Source of the DNA: Gilvimarinus japonicus
GTDB taxonomy: Bacteria > Pseudomonadota > Gammaproteobacteria > Pseudomonadales > Cellvibrionaceae
Direction of reading: 5' to 3'
Assembly: GCF_042847215.1 (NCBI RefSeq)
Contig: NZ_AP031500.1
Location: forward strand, 1,798,001 to 1,862,000
DNA length: 64,000 nucleotides
Shown: positions 52,072 through 60,879 of the stretch, piece after piece
Numbering within the stretch: the first letter of the stretch is position 1
Layout of the letters: each line of letters begins with the position of its first letter
Translations under genes and position numbers: made by a program
Notes under the pieces: model-generated
Told to the model about the DNA's origin: nothing
The model's input: the letters and a program-made list of their open reading frames with translations, nothing else
Databases searched by the model: none

Positions 52072-53178
52072 ATGGCACAAGGTACGGTTACGACTAACAA
52101 CCTAAATTTGGCACAAGGTGAGACGCCGGCAGTTGAAAAGAAAGCATTGTTTGTGGGCGTAGGTACAGCCGGAACCGGCACTGTGTTTGCCGTGAATACG
52201 CAAACGGATTTGGCCGAAGTACTGGGCGACGGTAGCGAGATTTATAAACACGTGTTGGCCGCACAACAAAACGGCGGCGAAAACTGGCAAGCGGTAGTTG
52301 CGCCGGTGGCTGAGGGCTACAACGCCGAGGCGGTGGTTAACACAGCGCTAGAAACCTACTCGGTAGAGCTTGTGTGCATTTGTACACCGGTAACCAGTGC
52401 TGCAAGCGTAACCGCGATGCACACGTTTGCCGAGGTGCTACGCAGCACCAAAGCGCGCCGTGTTATTATTTTGCTGGCTACCGCTGGGGTTGATGCCGCC
52501 ACCGAAACCTGGGCCGATTATGTAGTGGCCCAAGAGGCGCTGCAGGACGGTGTTGCCGGCTACCGCGTGGCGTTGGTGCCAAGCCTGCACGGCAACGATT
52601 TAGGCGTGCTGGCAGGGCGCTTGTGTAATGCGGCCGTAGGTGTAGCCGATAGCCCTATGCGCGTGGCAACCGGCCCTGTGTTAGGCCTTGGCGCTACGCC
52701 GGTAGATACCGATGGCGATGCCCTAAGCGCGGCCACTCTGGCGGCGCTGGACGCTGTGCGCCTTAGCTGCATACAGCACTACACCGATTACCCCGGCACG
52801 TATTGGGGTGACTGTAACTTGCTGGATGCCCCCGGCGGCGATTACCAGGTGATTGAGCATTTACGCGTGGTCGATAAAGCGGCGCGGCGTATTCGCGTAC
52901 GACAAATCAACCGCATTGCGAATCGCCAGCTTAACTCTACGGCATCGAGCATTGAGAACAACCGCCAGTATTTTATGGCACCACTGCGCGAGATGGCCCG
53001 TGGGCAAGTATTTGCTGGGCAACAGTTCCCCGGTGATATTCACCCGCCGGCGGATGACCACGTGCAAATTGATTGGCCTACTAATACCAAGTGCGTGGTT
53101 TATTTTAAGGTGCGCCCGTACAACTCCCCTAAAACCATTGAAGCAAACATTCTGTTGGATTTATCGCAGCCGCAATAG
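52072..53178 (+). CDS. Tail sheath protein (DUF2586 type)
   Basis: The 368-residue protein resembles DUF2586 contractile sheath proteins rather than the P2 gpFI sheath. EKKALFVGVGTAGTGTV, HYTDYPGTYWGDCNLLDAPG and a C-terminal VVYFKVRPYNSPKTIEANI, as in sheath interlocking arms, support this. It is directly followed by the tube gene. Confidence 0.87.
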   Translation: MAQGTVTTNNLNLAQGETPAVEKKALFVGVGTAGTGTVFAVNTQTDLAEVLGDGSEIYKHVLAAQQNGGENWQAVVAPVAEGYNAEAVVNTALETYSVELVCICTPVTSAASVTAMHTFAEVLRSTKARRVIILLATAGVDAATETWADYVVAQEALQDGVAGYRVALVPSLHGNDLGVLAGRLCNAAVGVADSPMRVATGPVLGLGATPVDTDGDALSAATLAALDAVRLSCIQHYTDYPGTYWGDCNLLDAPGGDYQVIEHLRVVDKAARRIRVRQINRIANRQLNSTASSIENNRQYFMAPLREMARGQVFAGQQFPGDIHPPADDHVQIDWPTNTKCVVYFKVRPYNSPKTIEANILLDLSQPQ

Positions 53179-53234
53179 CGGCGCGCGATAGCTAAACCCA
53201 GAATCATTACCACTTTTTAGAAAAGGCAAACGAC

Positions 53235-53708
53235 ATGAGCGGGCAAAAAATATCAAGCTTTGATGTAGACACCTACTTTGATGGTATCTCGCTAAACGTA
53301 GAGAGCGCCACGTTAACCATTGACGATAAAACCGCACCACAAATGAGCCGTGGCCGGCCCGACGGCTTTACCCAAGGCGATGTGTCTGCCTCGGGTGAGC
53401 TAGAGGTGGATAGCGACACTTTAAAAATTATTATGGCGGTTGCTTTGGCCCACGGTTCGTTTCAGGCCATGCCGGCGTTTGATGTGTTGATGTACGCAAA
53501 AACGCCCGATACCAGCCTGCGCGTAGAGGCGTACGGTTGTAAGTTTCGCGTAAGTGACTTGATTAATTTATCAAACAGCAGCGCGGACAAGTTAAAGCAC
53601 AAGCTGCCGTTTGATGTAACCAGCCCCGATTTTGTGCGCATTAATGGTGTGGCCTATGCCGAGGCGCGCGGTGATCTGTTTAGCATTAGCGTAACGGCTG
53701 TACTGTAA
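53235..53708 (+). CDS. Tail tube protein (DUF2597 type)
   Basis: The 157-residue protein starts MSGQKISSFDVDTYFDGISL and has the beta-rich pattern of DUF2597 tube proteins, with KHKLPFDVTSPDFVRINGV near the end. It forms the inner tube inside the sheath. Confidence 0.87.
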   Translation: MSGQKISSFDVDTYFDGISLNVESATLTIDDKTAPQMSRGRPDGFTQGDVSASGELEVDSDTLKIIMAVALAHGSFQAMPAFDVLMYAKTPDTSLRVEAYGCKFRVSDLINLSNSSADKLKHKLPFDVTSPDFVRINGVAYAEARGDLFSISVTAVL

Positions 53709-53710
53709 CC

Positions 53711-53932
53711 GTGGCCGATGATGCCGACCGTGCCGGCGAGCTGCAACAGCTAAGCGATTCGGCTGTTATCGCGACGCAGCTAAGCCGGCACGACTTTAAC
53801 GCAAAAAGCCTAACGGTATGCAAAGACTGTGGCTTTGAAATAGAGCCCGAGCGGCAAGCGTTAGGAGGTGTTACACGCTGCCGAGAGTGCCAGGGCTACG
53901 CAGAGCAAGAGGGCAAACAATGGGCACGTTAG
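53711..53932 (+). CDS. TraR/DksA-like C4 zinc-finger protein
   Basis: A 73-residue protein starting at GTG 53711, with SLTVCKDCGFEIEPERQA and TRCRECQGYAE. This CxxC-x17-CxxC finger defines phage TraR-type proteins, which can bind the secondary channel of RNA polymerase. Overlaps the next start by 13 bases. Confidence 0.88.
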   Translation: MADDADRAGELQQLSDSAVIATQLSRHDFNAKSLTVCKDCGFEIEPERQALGGVTRCRECQGYAEQEGKQWAR

Positions 53933-54516
53933 ATGTACGTTACGGCCAATTGATGACGGCAATGATTCGCGCCGGCCACCACTTTTTTGAGCAGGGCGAT
54001 TACAACTTAAATTTAATCGGTGTGCGCTCGCGTGATGCGCACAGCAATGCATTTAATGATGCCTTGGCCGTAGCTTACAAAATTAACGGCCGGCCCGTGT
54101 GCCATGTTTTTGCATGCACGACCGACCCCGGAATTTATTGGCGAGAGAAGCCCGCCAATGTTAACGGCACGGCGATTGTTAAGCCGGGCCAATACCCTGG
54201 GCTGTGGACGCTGGGCAAACACCAGGGAAAGTACGCGGCCCTTGTACAAGCGGAAAACATTACCGTTTACCGCGATAACGACGGCAATGGCGAGATTAAC
54301 ACTGACCGCAACACCGCCTACACCGATACTGGCCTGTTTGGCATTAACTGCCACAAAGCCGGCAAGCAATCTCGCCGCGTAGATAAATGGTCGGCCGGTT
54401 GCCAAGTGCTGGCAAACGAGTGCGACTTTAATTTGCTGATGGCTCTGTGTGAAAAGTCGGCGCAACTGTGGGGTGACCGTTTTACTTACACCCTGTTAAC
54501 GGAGGACGAGCTTTGA
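53920..54516 (+). CDS. L,D-transpeptidase-like lysin candidate
   Basis: The 198-residue protein lacks a signal peptide. Residues 117-165 carry TVYRDNDGNGEIN, GLFGINCHKAGK (H145) and VDKWSAGCQVL (C161), a His...Ser-x-Gly-Cys pattern like the YkuD L,D-transpeptidase active site. It heads a set with a lipoprotein, lipase and holin-like gene, so I infer it is the endolysin cutting or remodelling peptidoglycan. No other lysin is visible. Confidence 0.68.
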   Translation: MGTLDVRYGQLMTAMIRAGHHFFEQGDYNLNLIGVRSRDAHSNAFNDALAVAYKINGRPVCHVFACTTDPGIYWREKPANVNGTAIVKPGQYPGLWTLGKHQGKYAALVQAENITVYRDNDGNGEINTDRNTAYTDTGLFGINCHKAGKQSRRVDKWSAGCQVLANECDFNLLMALCEKSAQLWGDRFTYTLLTEDEL

Positions 54517-54848
54517 AAAAGAAACTACTACCGCTGGCCATGTTGGCGGGCTTGGCCAGTGCGGCCGGTATTACCGGGTGTGGCTCGGTAAACATGCTGC
54601 GCAATGGCGACAACGCCGATTTTGCCGTGGTATCTGAGGGCGAGGCGGGCGGCGCCTACGCCGTTTTTGCCGGCGAGGGTAGCGTGTGCAAGGTAACCGA
54701 GTTTGGCGACCTCTCGCGCTGGCAGGTGACCTACAAAGGCAAAAACTGTGAAGCAGCGCTTAATGGCGGCGCCGTTAAAGACGTGGTTAAAGATGGTGTG
54801 GTTAACCCCGATGCACTGCAAAAGGCCCTGAGCGCCACCGATGATTAG
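54513..54848 (+). CDS. Small lipoprotein of the lysis cassette
   Basis: The 111-residue protein has a lipoprotein signal (MKKKLLPLAMLAGLA, lipobox GITGC). Its mature part is short and glycine/alanine-rich. It overlaps the lysin by 4 bases and the lipase by 8. It may be an outer-membrane spanin-type component, but no inner-membrane partner of the classic type is seen. Confidence 0.7.
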   Translation: MKKKLLPLAMLAGLASAAGITGCGSVNMLRNGDNADFAVVSEGEAGGAYAVFAGEGSVCKVTEFGDLSRWQVTYKGKNCEAALNGGAVKDVVKDGVVNPDALQKALSATDD

Positions 54849-55473
54849 CCCGCGCCCCCCACACCATAAAGCCCTGGCTAGCTTGTGTGCCGAGGCTTAC
54901 GGCAGCCACACCTTTGTGGCGCGTGAGCTGGAAGGTTTACACCGGCACATGGATGTAAAAGTAAACGAGTGGCCCGAGGTGCAAGTGATTGCATTGCGTG
55001 GCACTGAGTTTACCGATGCGCTGTTTAACGGCGGTTGGGCAGACATAGTGCGCGATTTGCTGGTGTGGCCAAAGCGTATACCAGGCGTAGGGGTTGGCCA
55101 CGCGGGTTTTATTACGGGGGGCGCGGATGTGTTTCAAACGGTTGTGCCGCGTTTATCGCTGGATAAACCCATTATTTGCACTGGGCACAGTTTAGGTGCG
55201 GCGGTTGCCCAGGTGCTAGCGCTGTTGCTTAAGCAAAGCGGTTTGCCGGTGGTTGAATACGTGGGCTTTGGTTGCCCGCGTGTGTTTGCCGGCAAGCCGG
55301 ATTGGGGCGATGTAGCGGTTACCCATTACCAACACAGCGCCGATATTGTGCCGTTGCTGTTGCCCCCTGGGCTTTTGTACCGGCACCCGGCTAAAGCGTG
55401 CGTGATTGGCAAACGCCACTTTTGGCCCAGCTTTAAGTACCACGACATTCACCATTATTGCCGCGAGGTGTAG
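54841..55473 (+). CDS. Class 3 lipase-like hydrolase
   Basis: The 210-residue alpha/beta hydrolase has the nucleophile elbow TGHSLGAAVAQ (Ser117), an acid in HSADIVP (D168) and histidines in KYHDIHHY (201, 204, 205), a full lipase triad. There is no signal peptide. In a lysis cassette it may attack membrane phospholipids during release (inference; compare the role of LysB in mycobacteriophages). Confidence 0.8.
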   Translation: MISPRPPHHKALASLCAEAYGSHTFVARELEGLHRHMDVKVNEWPEVQVIALRGTEFTDALFNGGWADIVRDLLVWPKRIPGVGVGHAGFITGGADVFQTVVPRLSLDKPIICTGHSLGAAVAQVLALLLKQSGLPVVEYVGFGCPRVFAGKPDWGDVAVTHYQHSADIVPLLLPPGLLYRHPAKACVIGKRHFWPSFKYHDIHHYCREV

Positions 55474-55475
55474 CT

Positions 55476-55745
55476 GTGATTGAGTCGTTAAACGGCACCG
55501 AGATGATAGCGCTTTGCTGTGTCCTGGTAACGGGGCTTTGGCAGTTGTTTTTAACGGTGCTGATGTTTTCGTTTAGACGAGTGTTGCGCGAGCACGACGA
55601 GCTTAAAAAATCGCACTTTGAGCTGCAATTGGCGGTGGTGCGAGATTACGCCACAAAAATAGAATTAAGCGATTCAGTCACACGGATTGAAACGCTCTTA
55701 AATCAACTTTTTAACGATGTACATAGGAGCAACAACAATGGCTAA
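55476..55745 (+). CDS. Holin-like single-helix protein (DUF2730-like)
   Basis: GTG 55476 follows GAGGTG. The 89-residue protein has one N-terminal helix (about 9-31) and a coiled tail (LREHDELKKSHFELQLAVVR; VTRIETLLNQLF), like the DUF2730 proteins of Mu-like phages. Proposed holin or membrane partner of the lysin. Overlaps the tail chaperone start by 8 bases. Confidence 0.6.
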   Translation: MIESLNGTEMIALCCVLVTGLWQLFLTVLMFSFRRVLREHDELKKSHFELQLAVVRDYATKIELSDSVTRIETLLNQLFNDVHRSNNNG

Positions 55746-56028
55746 AGCAACAGGTGATAAAGCCCTTACCGTAACAGTAAGCGGTACCGATTTTAACTTT
55801 AACGTAAGCCGTAAAGCTTACAACGATTACCAAAACTCACTGTTTAACAATAAAAACAAAGTGGGCGGTGCCAATAACTTTTTAGTGGAGGTGGTAGACG
55901 AAGGCCAGCGTAAAGACCTGATCGAGTTTATCGCCAGTACGCCGGGTTGTGAGCTAGAGCTAGTGGGCGCGATTGTCGAGAACTACGCGCCCGATTTGGA
56001 GCTAACGGTAAAAAAGTCCGCGAGCTAG
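55738..56028 (+). CDS. Tail assembly chaperone, short (G) form
   Basis: The 96-residue protein starts MAKATGDKALTVTVSGTDFN and lies just before the tape measure gene, the fixed place of tail chaperones. Its last codons, GTA AAA AAG, contain a -1 slippery heptamer; see the extension. It coats the tape measure protein during tail assembly. Confidence 0.85.
   Translation: MAKATGDKALTVTVSGTDFNFNVSRKAYNDYQNSLFNNKNKVGGANNFLVEVVDEGQRKDLIEFIASTPGCELELVGAIVENYAPDLELTVKKSAS
56010..56016 (+). other. Programmed -1 frameshift slippery site
   Basis: A AAA AAG in the exact X-XXY-YYZ phase of the chaperone frame, four codons before its stop. CGCG (56019-56022) and CGCG (56032-56035) could form a downstream stem. 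Confidence 0.88.
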
Positions 56029-56207
56029 CCGACGCGATAGCGGCCAACGGATACAGCCAGTTGCTGGCGTTGGCCGATAAGCATTTGCCGGGGCAGGGCT
56101 ACAGCGAGACCACCCTAGCAACGGCGCTGTACCTAGAGCGCGATTATTGGAAGGCCCACGAGACATCGACCGCTAACGCTATTTGTTTGGCGTTTAAAGA
56201 CGGTTAA
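56016..56207 (+). CDS. Tail assembly chaperone, frameshift (T) extension
   Basis: After a -1 slip the frame runs 63 codons to TAA at 56205-56207 (VRELADAIAANGYSQLLALA, later LERDYWKAHETSTANAICLA). It has no start codon of its own. With the first 93 codons it gives a fusion of about 156 residues. It fills the otherwise unexplained gap before the tape measure gene, as in lambda G/GT and P2 E/E'. Confidence 0.87.
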   Translation, partial: VRELADAIAANGYSQLLALADKHLPGQGYSETTLATALYLERDYWKAHETSTANAICLAFKDG

Positions 56208-56234
56208 ACCGTAACCCAAGGCACTGAGGCGTTA

Positions 56235-58082
56235 ATGGCCACACGGCACGAAAAGCTAATGTACACCGTCAGCCTGCTAGACAGGGTAAGCGGGCCGTCG
56301 CAAAAAATCGGTAAAAACCTTGACCGAATGACACAGCGATTTCAGTCGGGCATGGCGGGTATTGCCTCGGGGTCGGCTGGGCTTTTTTCTACCGGTTATG
56401 CGCTTAAAGCGATTATGGCGCCAGCGGTAGAGATGGACCGTGCCATAGGCGAGCTGGCAAGCCTTGGCGTGGCCGATAGCGCGCTTAAAAAACTAGAGAA
56501 AACCGCGCTTAGGTTCACGATGAAATACGGCGGAAGCGCAACGGATATTGTACGCAGCTCTTACGATATTCAAAGCGCGATCAGTGGGTTAACCGATAAC
56601 GAATTGGCGCGCTTTACCGACCGCAGCGCGCTCCTGGCTAAGGCGACCAAATCGAACGCGGGCACGATTACCGATTACATGGGCACCATGTACGGCGTGT
56701 TTAAAACCCAAGCTAACGCCATGGGTAAAAGCCAGTGGGTTGATCAGCTAACCAATATGACGGCGGCGGGCGTAGAGCGCTTTAAAACCACGGGCGACAA
56801 AATGTCGTCATCGTTTAGTCGGCTAGGTAGTGATGCCACTGCGCGTGGTGTGGGTATGGCCGAACAAATGGCCGTGCTGGGTACGTTGCAGGCCACCATG
56901 GGTGGCGAGCAAGCAGCCACTAAATACCAGGCGTTTTTGGCCAAGGTAGGTCAGGCGCAAGAAAAATTAGGAATGACATTTACCGACAACCAAGGCCGAA
57001 TGCTGCCGGTGGTGGATATTTTAACCAAGCTAAAAGCTCGCTTTGGCGATATGACCAAAACCGAAGATTTAGACCTGTTAGCCAAAGCCTTTGGCGGTAA
57101 AAATGGCGCGTCGTTTATTGCGGCATTGGCGAAAGATATACCGGGGTTAGCCGACAGTATACAGGCGCTAGACGCGGCCTCTAATACGAACAAAGCCGCT
57201 CAAATGGCGCAGGCAATTGCTGACCCATGGGAAAAGTTAAGCGCTATAGTGACTGCCGCCCGGATTACGTTTGGCCGGCTATTGCAGCCGGTGCTAAATC
57301 CGCTGGTTAATAAGTTTAGCGAGCATTTAAAACAGCTGCGCGGTGCGATGGATCGGTATCCGAATATAACTAAACTGGTGGGTAAGTTAACGCTGGGGGT
57401 TTTGGCTATTGTAGCTGCGTTGTCTTTTTTCTCTATCTTAATAGGTTTTAGTAAGTTTTTAATGATCGGCTGGAGCGTAGTTGCCGCTGTTTGGGGGGGT
57501 GTTATTTTTACTATAACAGCGGCCTTGAAAGCGGCTCGGTTTGCCATGTTGCTGTTTAATCTGTCGCTGTATGCCAACCCTGTGTTTTGGGTGGTGATCG
57601 GTATTGTTGCGCTGATAGCGGCTATAGCGTTATTGGTTTATAAGTTTGACAGCGTTAAATCCGCGTGGAAAAAATACGTTACTGACCCCATAAGCGATAG
57701 TCGCGTTTTCGATCCAATGTTTAAAACGATATTTAACGGCATTGAAAAAATCAAATCCGGTTGGCGTGGCTTTTGGAACCTATTAAAAATGCTTAACCCC
57801 GCCAAACTTATTGGCAAGGCGTTTAATTGGATTGTCGAGAAGTGGAATGCACTGCCGTTTGTGGACAAAGTCGAAATTGGCGATATGACGGTAGGCGGCA
57901 TTGGCAGCGGTGAATCATCGGGCGGGTTAGTCAGAAGCCGCGTACCCACCGGCGGCTTACTGCAAGACATTAACAACGCCGATAACCGGCGCAGTAATTA
58001 CGTCGAAAAACTCGAAGTTAACACTACGCAAAAAGTAGATGCCTGGTGGCTGGATAATCAACTGGCAACGGTGGGTGGCTAA
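56235..58082 (+). CDS. Tail tape measure protein
   Basis: The 615-residue protein has a TP901-type core (VEMDRAIGELASLGVADSAL; TMKYGGSATDIVRSSYDIQS), then hydrophobic helices (about 385-470) and a C-terminal coiled part. It sets tail length and may cross the membrane during DNA entry. Short for a myovirus, so a short tail is expected. Confidence 0.92.
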   Translation: MATRHEKLMYTVSLLDRVSGPSQKIGKNLDRMTQRFQSGMAGIASGSAGLFSTGYALKAIMAPAVEMDRAIGELASLGVADSALKKLEKTALRFTMKYGGSATDIVRSSYDIQSAISGLTDNELARFTDRSALLAKATKSNAGTITDYMGTMYGVFKTQANAMGKSQWVDQLTNMTAAGVERFKTTGDKMSSSFSRLGSDATARGVGMAEQMAVLGTLQATMGGEQAATKYQAFLAKVGQAQEKLGMTFTDNQGRMLPVVDILTKLKARFGDMTKTEDLDLLAKAFGGKNGASFIAALAKDIPGLADSIQALDAASNTNKAAQMAQAIADPWEKLSAIVTAARITFGRLLQPVLNPLVNKFSEHLKQLRGAMDRYPNITKLVGKLTLGVLAIVAALSFFSILIGFSKFLMIGWSVVAAVWGGVIFTITAALKAARFAMLLFNLSLYANPVFWVVIGIVALIAAIALLVYKFDSVKSAWKKYVTDPISDSRVFDPMFKTIFNGIEKIKSGWRGFWNLLKMLNPAKLIGKAFNWIVEKWNALPFVDKVEIGDMTVGGIGSGESSGGLVRSRVPTGGLLQDINNADNRRSNYVEKLEVNTTQKVDAWWLDNQLATVGG

Positions 58083-58084
58083 CC

Positions 58085-58399
58085 ATGGATTACGTCGATC
58101 TGTTAGTCACTGATGATGATTTAACGTTAGGGCCAACCACTGAGCCGGTGCTGGTAAGTGACCGCGCCAGCATTGCCCAGGATATTAAACATTTGGTGCG
58201 CGAGTCTGGTTTGCTGGTGGTTATGTTGGCCGAGCGCGATAGCGATAAAGTGGCGGTAAATATGCGCCGTATCGAAACGCTGGTAGAAAATGACTTGCGC
58301 ATTAAGCCCGGCACTGCCCGTGTTCGCCGAGCCGATACGCAAACAATTTATATAACGGCTAACACCGTTAAATTTGGCCCCGTAGAGGTTTATTTGTGA
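58085..58399 (+). CDS. DUF2590 baseplate-associated protein (gpW/gp25-like position)
   Basis: The 104-residue protein starts MDYVDLLVTDDDLTLGPTTE and resembles DUF2590. By position, before gpJ, it replaces P2 gpW (the gp25-like wedge protein). Overlaps gpJ by 4 bases. Confidence 0.8.
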   Translation: MDYVDLLVTDDDLTLGPTTEPVLVSDRASIAQDIKHLVRESGLLVVMLAERDSDKVAVNMRRIETLVENDLRIKPGTARVRRADTQTIYITANTVKFGPVEVYL

Positions 58400-59577
58400 G
58401 CGATTACAACCACAAGCGCGATTTTGAAACGATGCTAGCCGATAGCGGTATGCCGGTAACCGAGCAAGCCGCCACAGCACACTGGGAGCAGAAACTAACG
58501 GATGCAGGCAGTGTGGTTAGTAACACAAGTTCGGTATCGCCGTTTTGGCGCTTAATATCGGCCATTATTACCCAGCCGCTGTTGTGGTTGGTGCAAAGCA
58601 TTGTCACTACCTGGCTGCCTAACTCGTTTGTAAAAACGGCTAAGGGGCCGGCGCTGGACATTTTAGCGTGGGCCATGAATATAGAGCGTCAAGCGGCACA
58701 GGCGGCGGTAGGGCAAGTTAAGTTTTCACGCAGTAATGCCAGCGCGGTGCAAATTATACCGGCGGGTACGGTGATTGAAACCTCGCCCATTGGCGGGGTT
58801 GTTTACCGTGTTGCCACCACCCAAGAGGCAACGTTAAACACTGGTCAAACGTCGATTTATGTAAACGTACAAGCCGAGGGCGTAGGCGCGGCGCACAATT
58901 TGCCGGGCGGATACTACGCGATATTGCCAAGCCCGTTGGGCGGTGGTGTTACGGCGATTAACACCGGCGCGTGGTTAACGTCACCAGGCACTGATAAAGA
59001 AACTGACGATGATTTGCGCGAGCGGGTACGCAACCGTTTTGCGGCGGTTAATCAATGGCATGTTGATGCTACCTATATTGCGATGGTGACTGATTTTTCC
59101 GGGGTACAAATTCGTAATGTGTTTATCGAGAAAGACGCGCCGCGCGGCCCCGGCACGGCCAATATTTATATTTTGTTTGATACCGGTGAGCCTAGCCCGA
59201 GTTTTTTAAACAGCATTCAAAATTACATTATGGATGGCGAAAACCACGGCCACGGGGATGATATACGCCTGCTGGCTATGCCTAAGCAGTATTTGTCTTT
59301 AACTGTGGATGTGTGGCCACAGCCGACATTAAGCGACGCGGAAAAGGTGCAGTTAAAAAACGATATCGAGCAGATGATTCGCGCGGCATTTAGAGAGAAT
59401 ACCAATTACGAGGTAACCACCACGCAGCCTAATAGCCGGTTCTCGATGTCGCGTTTAGGGCAAGAGCTGCACGACAAATTCCCCGGTATTTTGGATATGG
59501 ACTTTGCCACAGATCGGTTGGTAAATGGTTGGTTTGTGTATCGTTTATCTTACTTGCAGGTGCGTTTTAATGCTTAA
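58396..59577 (+). CDS. Baseplate J-like protein
   Basis: The 393-residue protein has AKGPALDILAWAMNIERQAA, GTVIETSPIGGVVYRVATTQ, LPGGYYAI and DDDLRERVRNRFAA, the core of baseplate J / gp47-like proteins. GTG 58396 start. It forms the wedge edge of the baseplate. Confidence 0.93.
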   Translation: MSDYNHKRDFETMLADSGMPVTEQAATAHWEQKLTDAGSVVSNTSSVSPFWRLISAIITQPLLWLVQSIVTTWLPNSFVKTAKGPALDILAWAMNIERQAAQAAVGQVKFSRSNASAVQIIPAGTVIETSPIGGVVYRVATTQEATLNTGQTSIYVNVQAEGVGAAHNLPGGYYAILPSPLGGGVTAINTGAWLTSPGTDKETDDDLRERVRNRFAAVNQWHVDATYIAMVTDFSGVQIRNVFIEKDAPRGPGTANIYILFDTGEPSPSFLNSIQNYIMDGENHGHGDDIRLLAMPKQYLSLTVDVWPQPTLSDAEKVQLKNDIEQMIRAAFRENTNYEVTTTQPNSRFSMSRLGQELHDKFPGILDMDFATDRLVNGWFVYRLSYLQVRFNA

Positions 59578-60094
59578 CATAGCGCTGCCGGTATGGCTGC
59601 AAAAGGGCGGTGTGGTACGCCTTAAAAACGCCGCACAGCAGTGGTGGGCCGACTTACTAACTTTTACAGCGTGGCCGCAAAAGCAAAAAGATGTGGAGCA
59701 ATGCCACGATTTAGCATTGTCGCCTTTGGGGTGGGAGCGCAACCTAGACCGATACAGCGAGGAGACGATAGCGCAGTACCGCGAGCGTGTACGGCACGCG
59801 TTTGTTAACGCGGTAGATGCCGGTAGTACCGCCGGCTTTAAGCGCATTATTGCGCGCTTGGGTGTTGGCGTTGTGGATATTAAAGAGCGCATACCAGGCG
59901 AAGACTGGGACGTGGTGGCGCTGGTGGTAACAAACGAGCAAGAACAGGCGTTTGGTCTGCTAATGCGGGTAATTATTCGCGACTACGGCCGCACTTGCCG
60001 GCGCTATCGCTTGCATACCGATCATGTTGCGCCTGTGTCAGTTCAGACGGCGGATATTAGCCACAACGTTATGGTGTTAGAAGCCAGTATTTAA
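59570..60094 (+). CDS. P2 gpI-like tail protein
   Basis: The 174-residue protein from ATG 59570 overlaps the gpJ stop by 8 bases. LSPLGWERNLDRYSEETIAQ and YRERVRHAFVNAVDAGSTAG follow the gpI pattern. It links baseplate and fibres. Confidence 0.82.
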   Translation: MLNIALPVWLQKGGVVRLKNAAQQWWADLLTFTAWPQKQKDVEQCHDLALSPLGWERNLDRYSEETIAQYRERVRHAFVNAVDAGSTAGFKRIIARLGVGVVDIKERIPGEDWDVVALVVTNEQEQAFGLLMRVIIRDYGRTCRRYRLHTDHVAPVSVQTADISHNVMVLEASI

Positions 60095-60105
60095 GAGGGT
60101 AAATA

Positions 60106-60879
60106 ATGCAAGCAATTACGCTAAATGGGGAGTCGTTAATAGCGCAGGCCAAAGCCAATAACACCGCTTTGAGCCTTGACCGGTTTGTGCTGGCGTATAT
60201 ACCAGGGCTAGATCACACGCAAGCGGTTAACCGCTCACAGGGTTTGCCCGCGGCGCAATACATTGTGCACGAGGCGCCCATTCACGCTGCCGGTTATATC
60301 GTGCATAACAAGGTGGTGTACAGCTTGGTGCTGGACACTACCATTGGAGATTTTGAATTTAACTGGCTGGGGCTGGTTTATTCAGACGATAGCGTGTTTT
60401 TTGTATCGGAGCTTTTCCCGGTATCAAAAACAAAAACAGTGGGGAACATTCAGGGTGATAGCTTAACTCGAAACGTTATCCTTCAGTTTAACGACGCGCA
60501 AAACACAATGGGTATTACCGTACCGGCCGAGGCTTGGCAAACGGATTTTAGCCAAACGTTTCAGCGCGTGTGGAAGTGGGCACCTGATGGTTATACGGCG
60601 GTTAATTGTGATCACCTGATACCCGATAATTTGGCGGGGCCTATGGAGCTAAAGTTGCCCCCTAACCCCGATGGCAAAACGGTGGTAACGCTGGGTGTGA
60701 GTGAGGCCGATTATTCGGTGGCGCCGGTGTATGTACGCCGCAACGGTAAAACGATTATGGGACAAGATCAAGATGTGGTGGACAACGGCGGACAGTACCA
60801 ACACCAGTATCGTTACTCGACGCATTTAAATACTTGGATAATTTCACGCACTGGCGTTAAGGGGCAGTTACCACTATGA
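60106..60879 (+). CDS. Tail fibre protein, DUF3751 type
   Basis: The 257-residue protein resembles the N-terminal tail-collar fibre domain (ALSLDRFVLAYIPGLDHTQA; FNWLGLVYSDDSVFFVSE) that attaches a fibre to the baseplate. It is short, so receptor binding is probably carried by the next protein. Confidence 0.82.
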   Translation: MQAITLNGESLIAQAKANNTALSLDRFVLAYIPGLDHTQAVNRSQGLPAAQYIVHEAPIHAAGYIVHNKVVYSLVLDTTIGDFEFNWLGLVYSDDSVFFVSELFPVSKTKTVGNIQGDSLTRNVILQFNDAQNTMGITVPAEAWQTDFSQTFQRVWKWAPDGYTAVNCDHLIPDNLAGPMELKLPPNPDGKTVVTLGVSEADYSVAPVYVRRNGKTIMGQDQDVVDNGGQYQHQYRYSTHLNTWIISRTGVKGQLPL

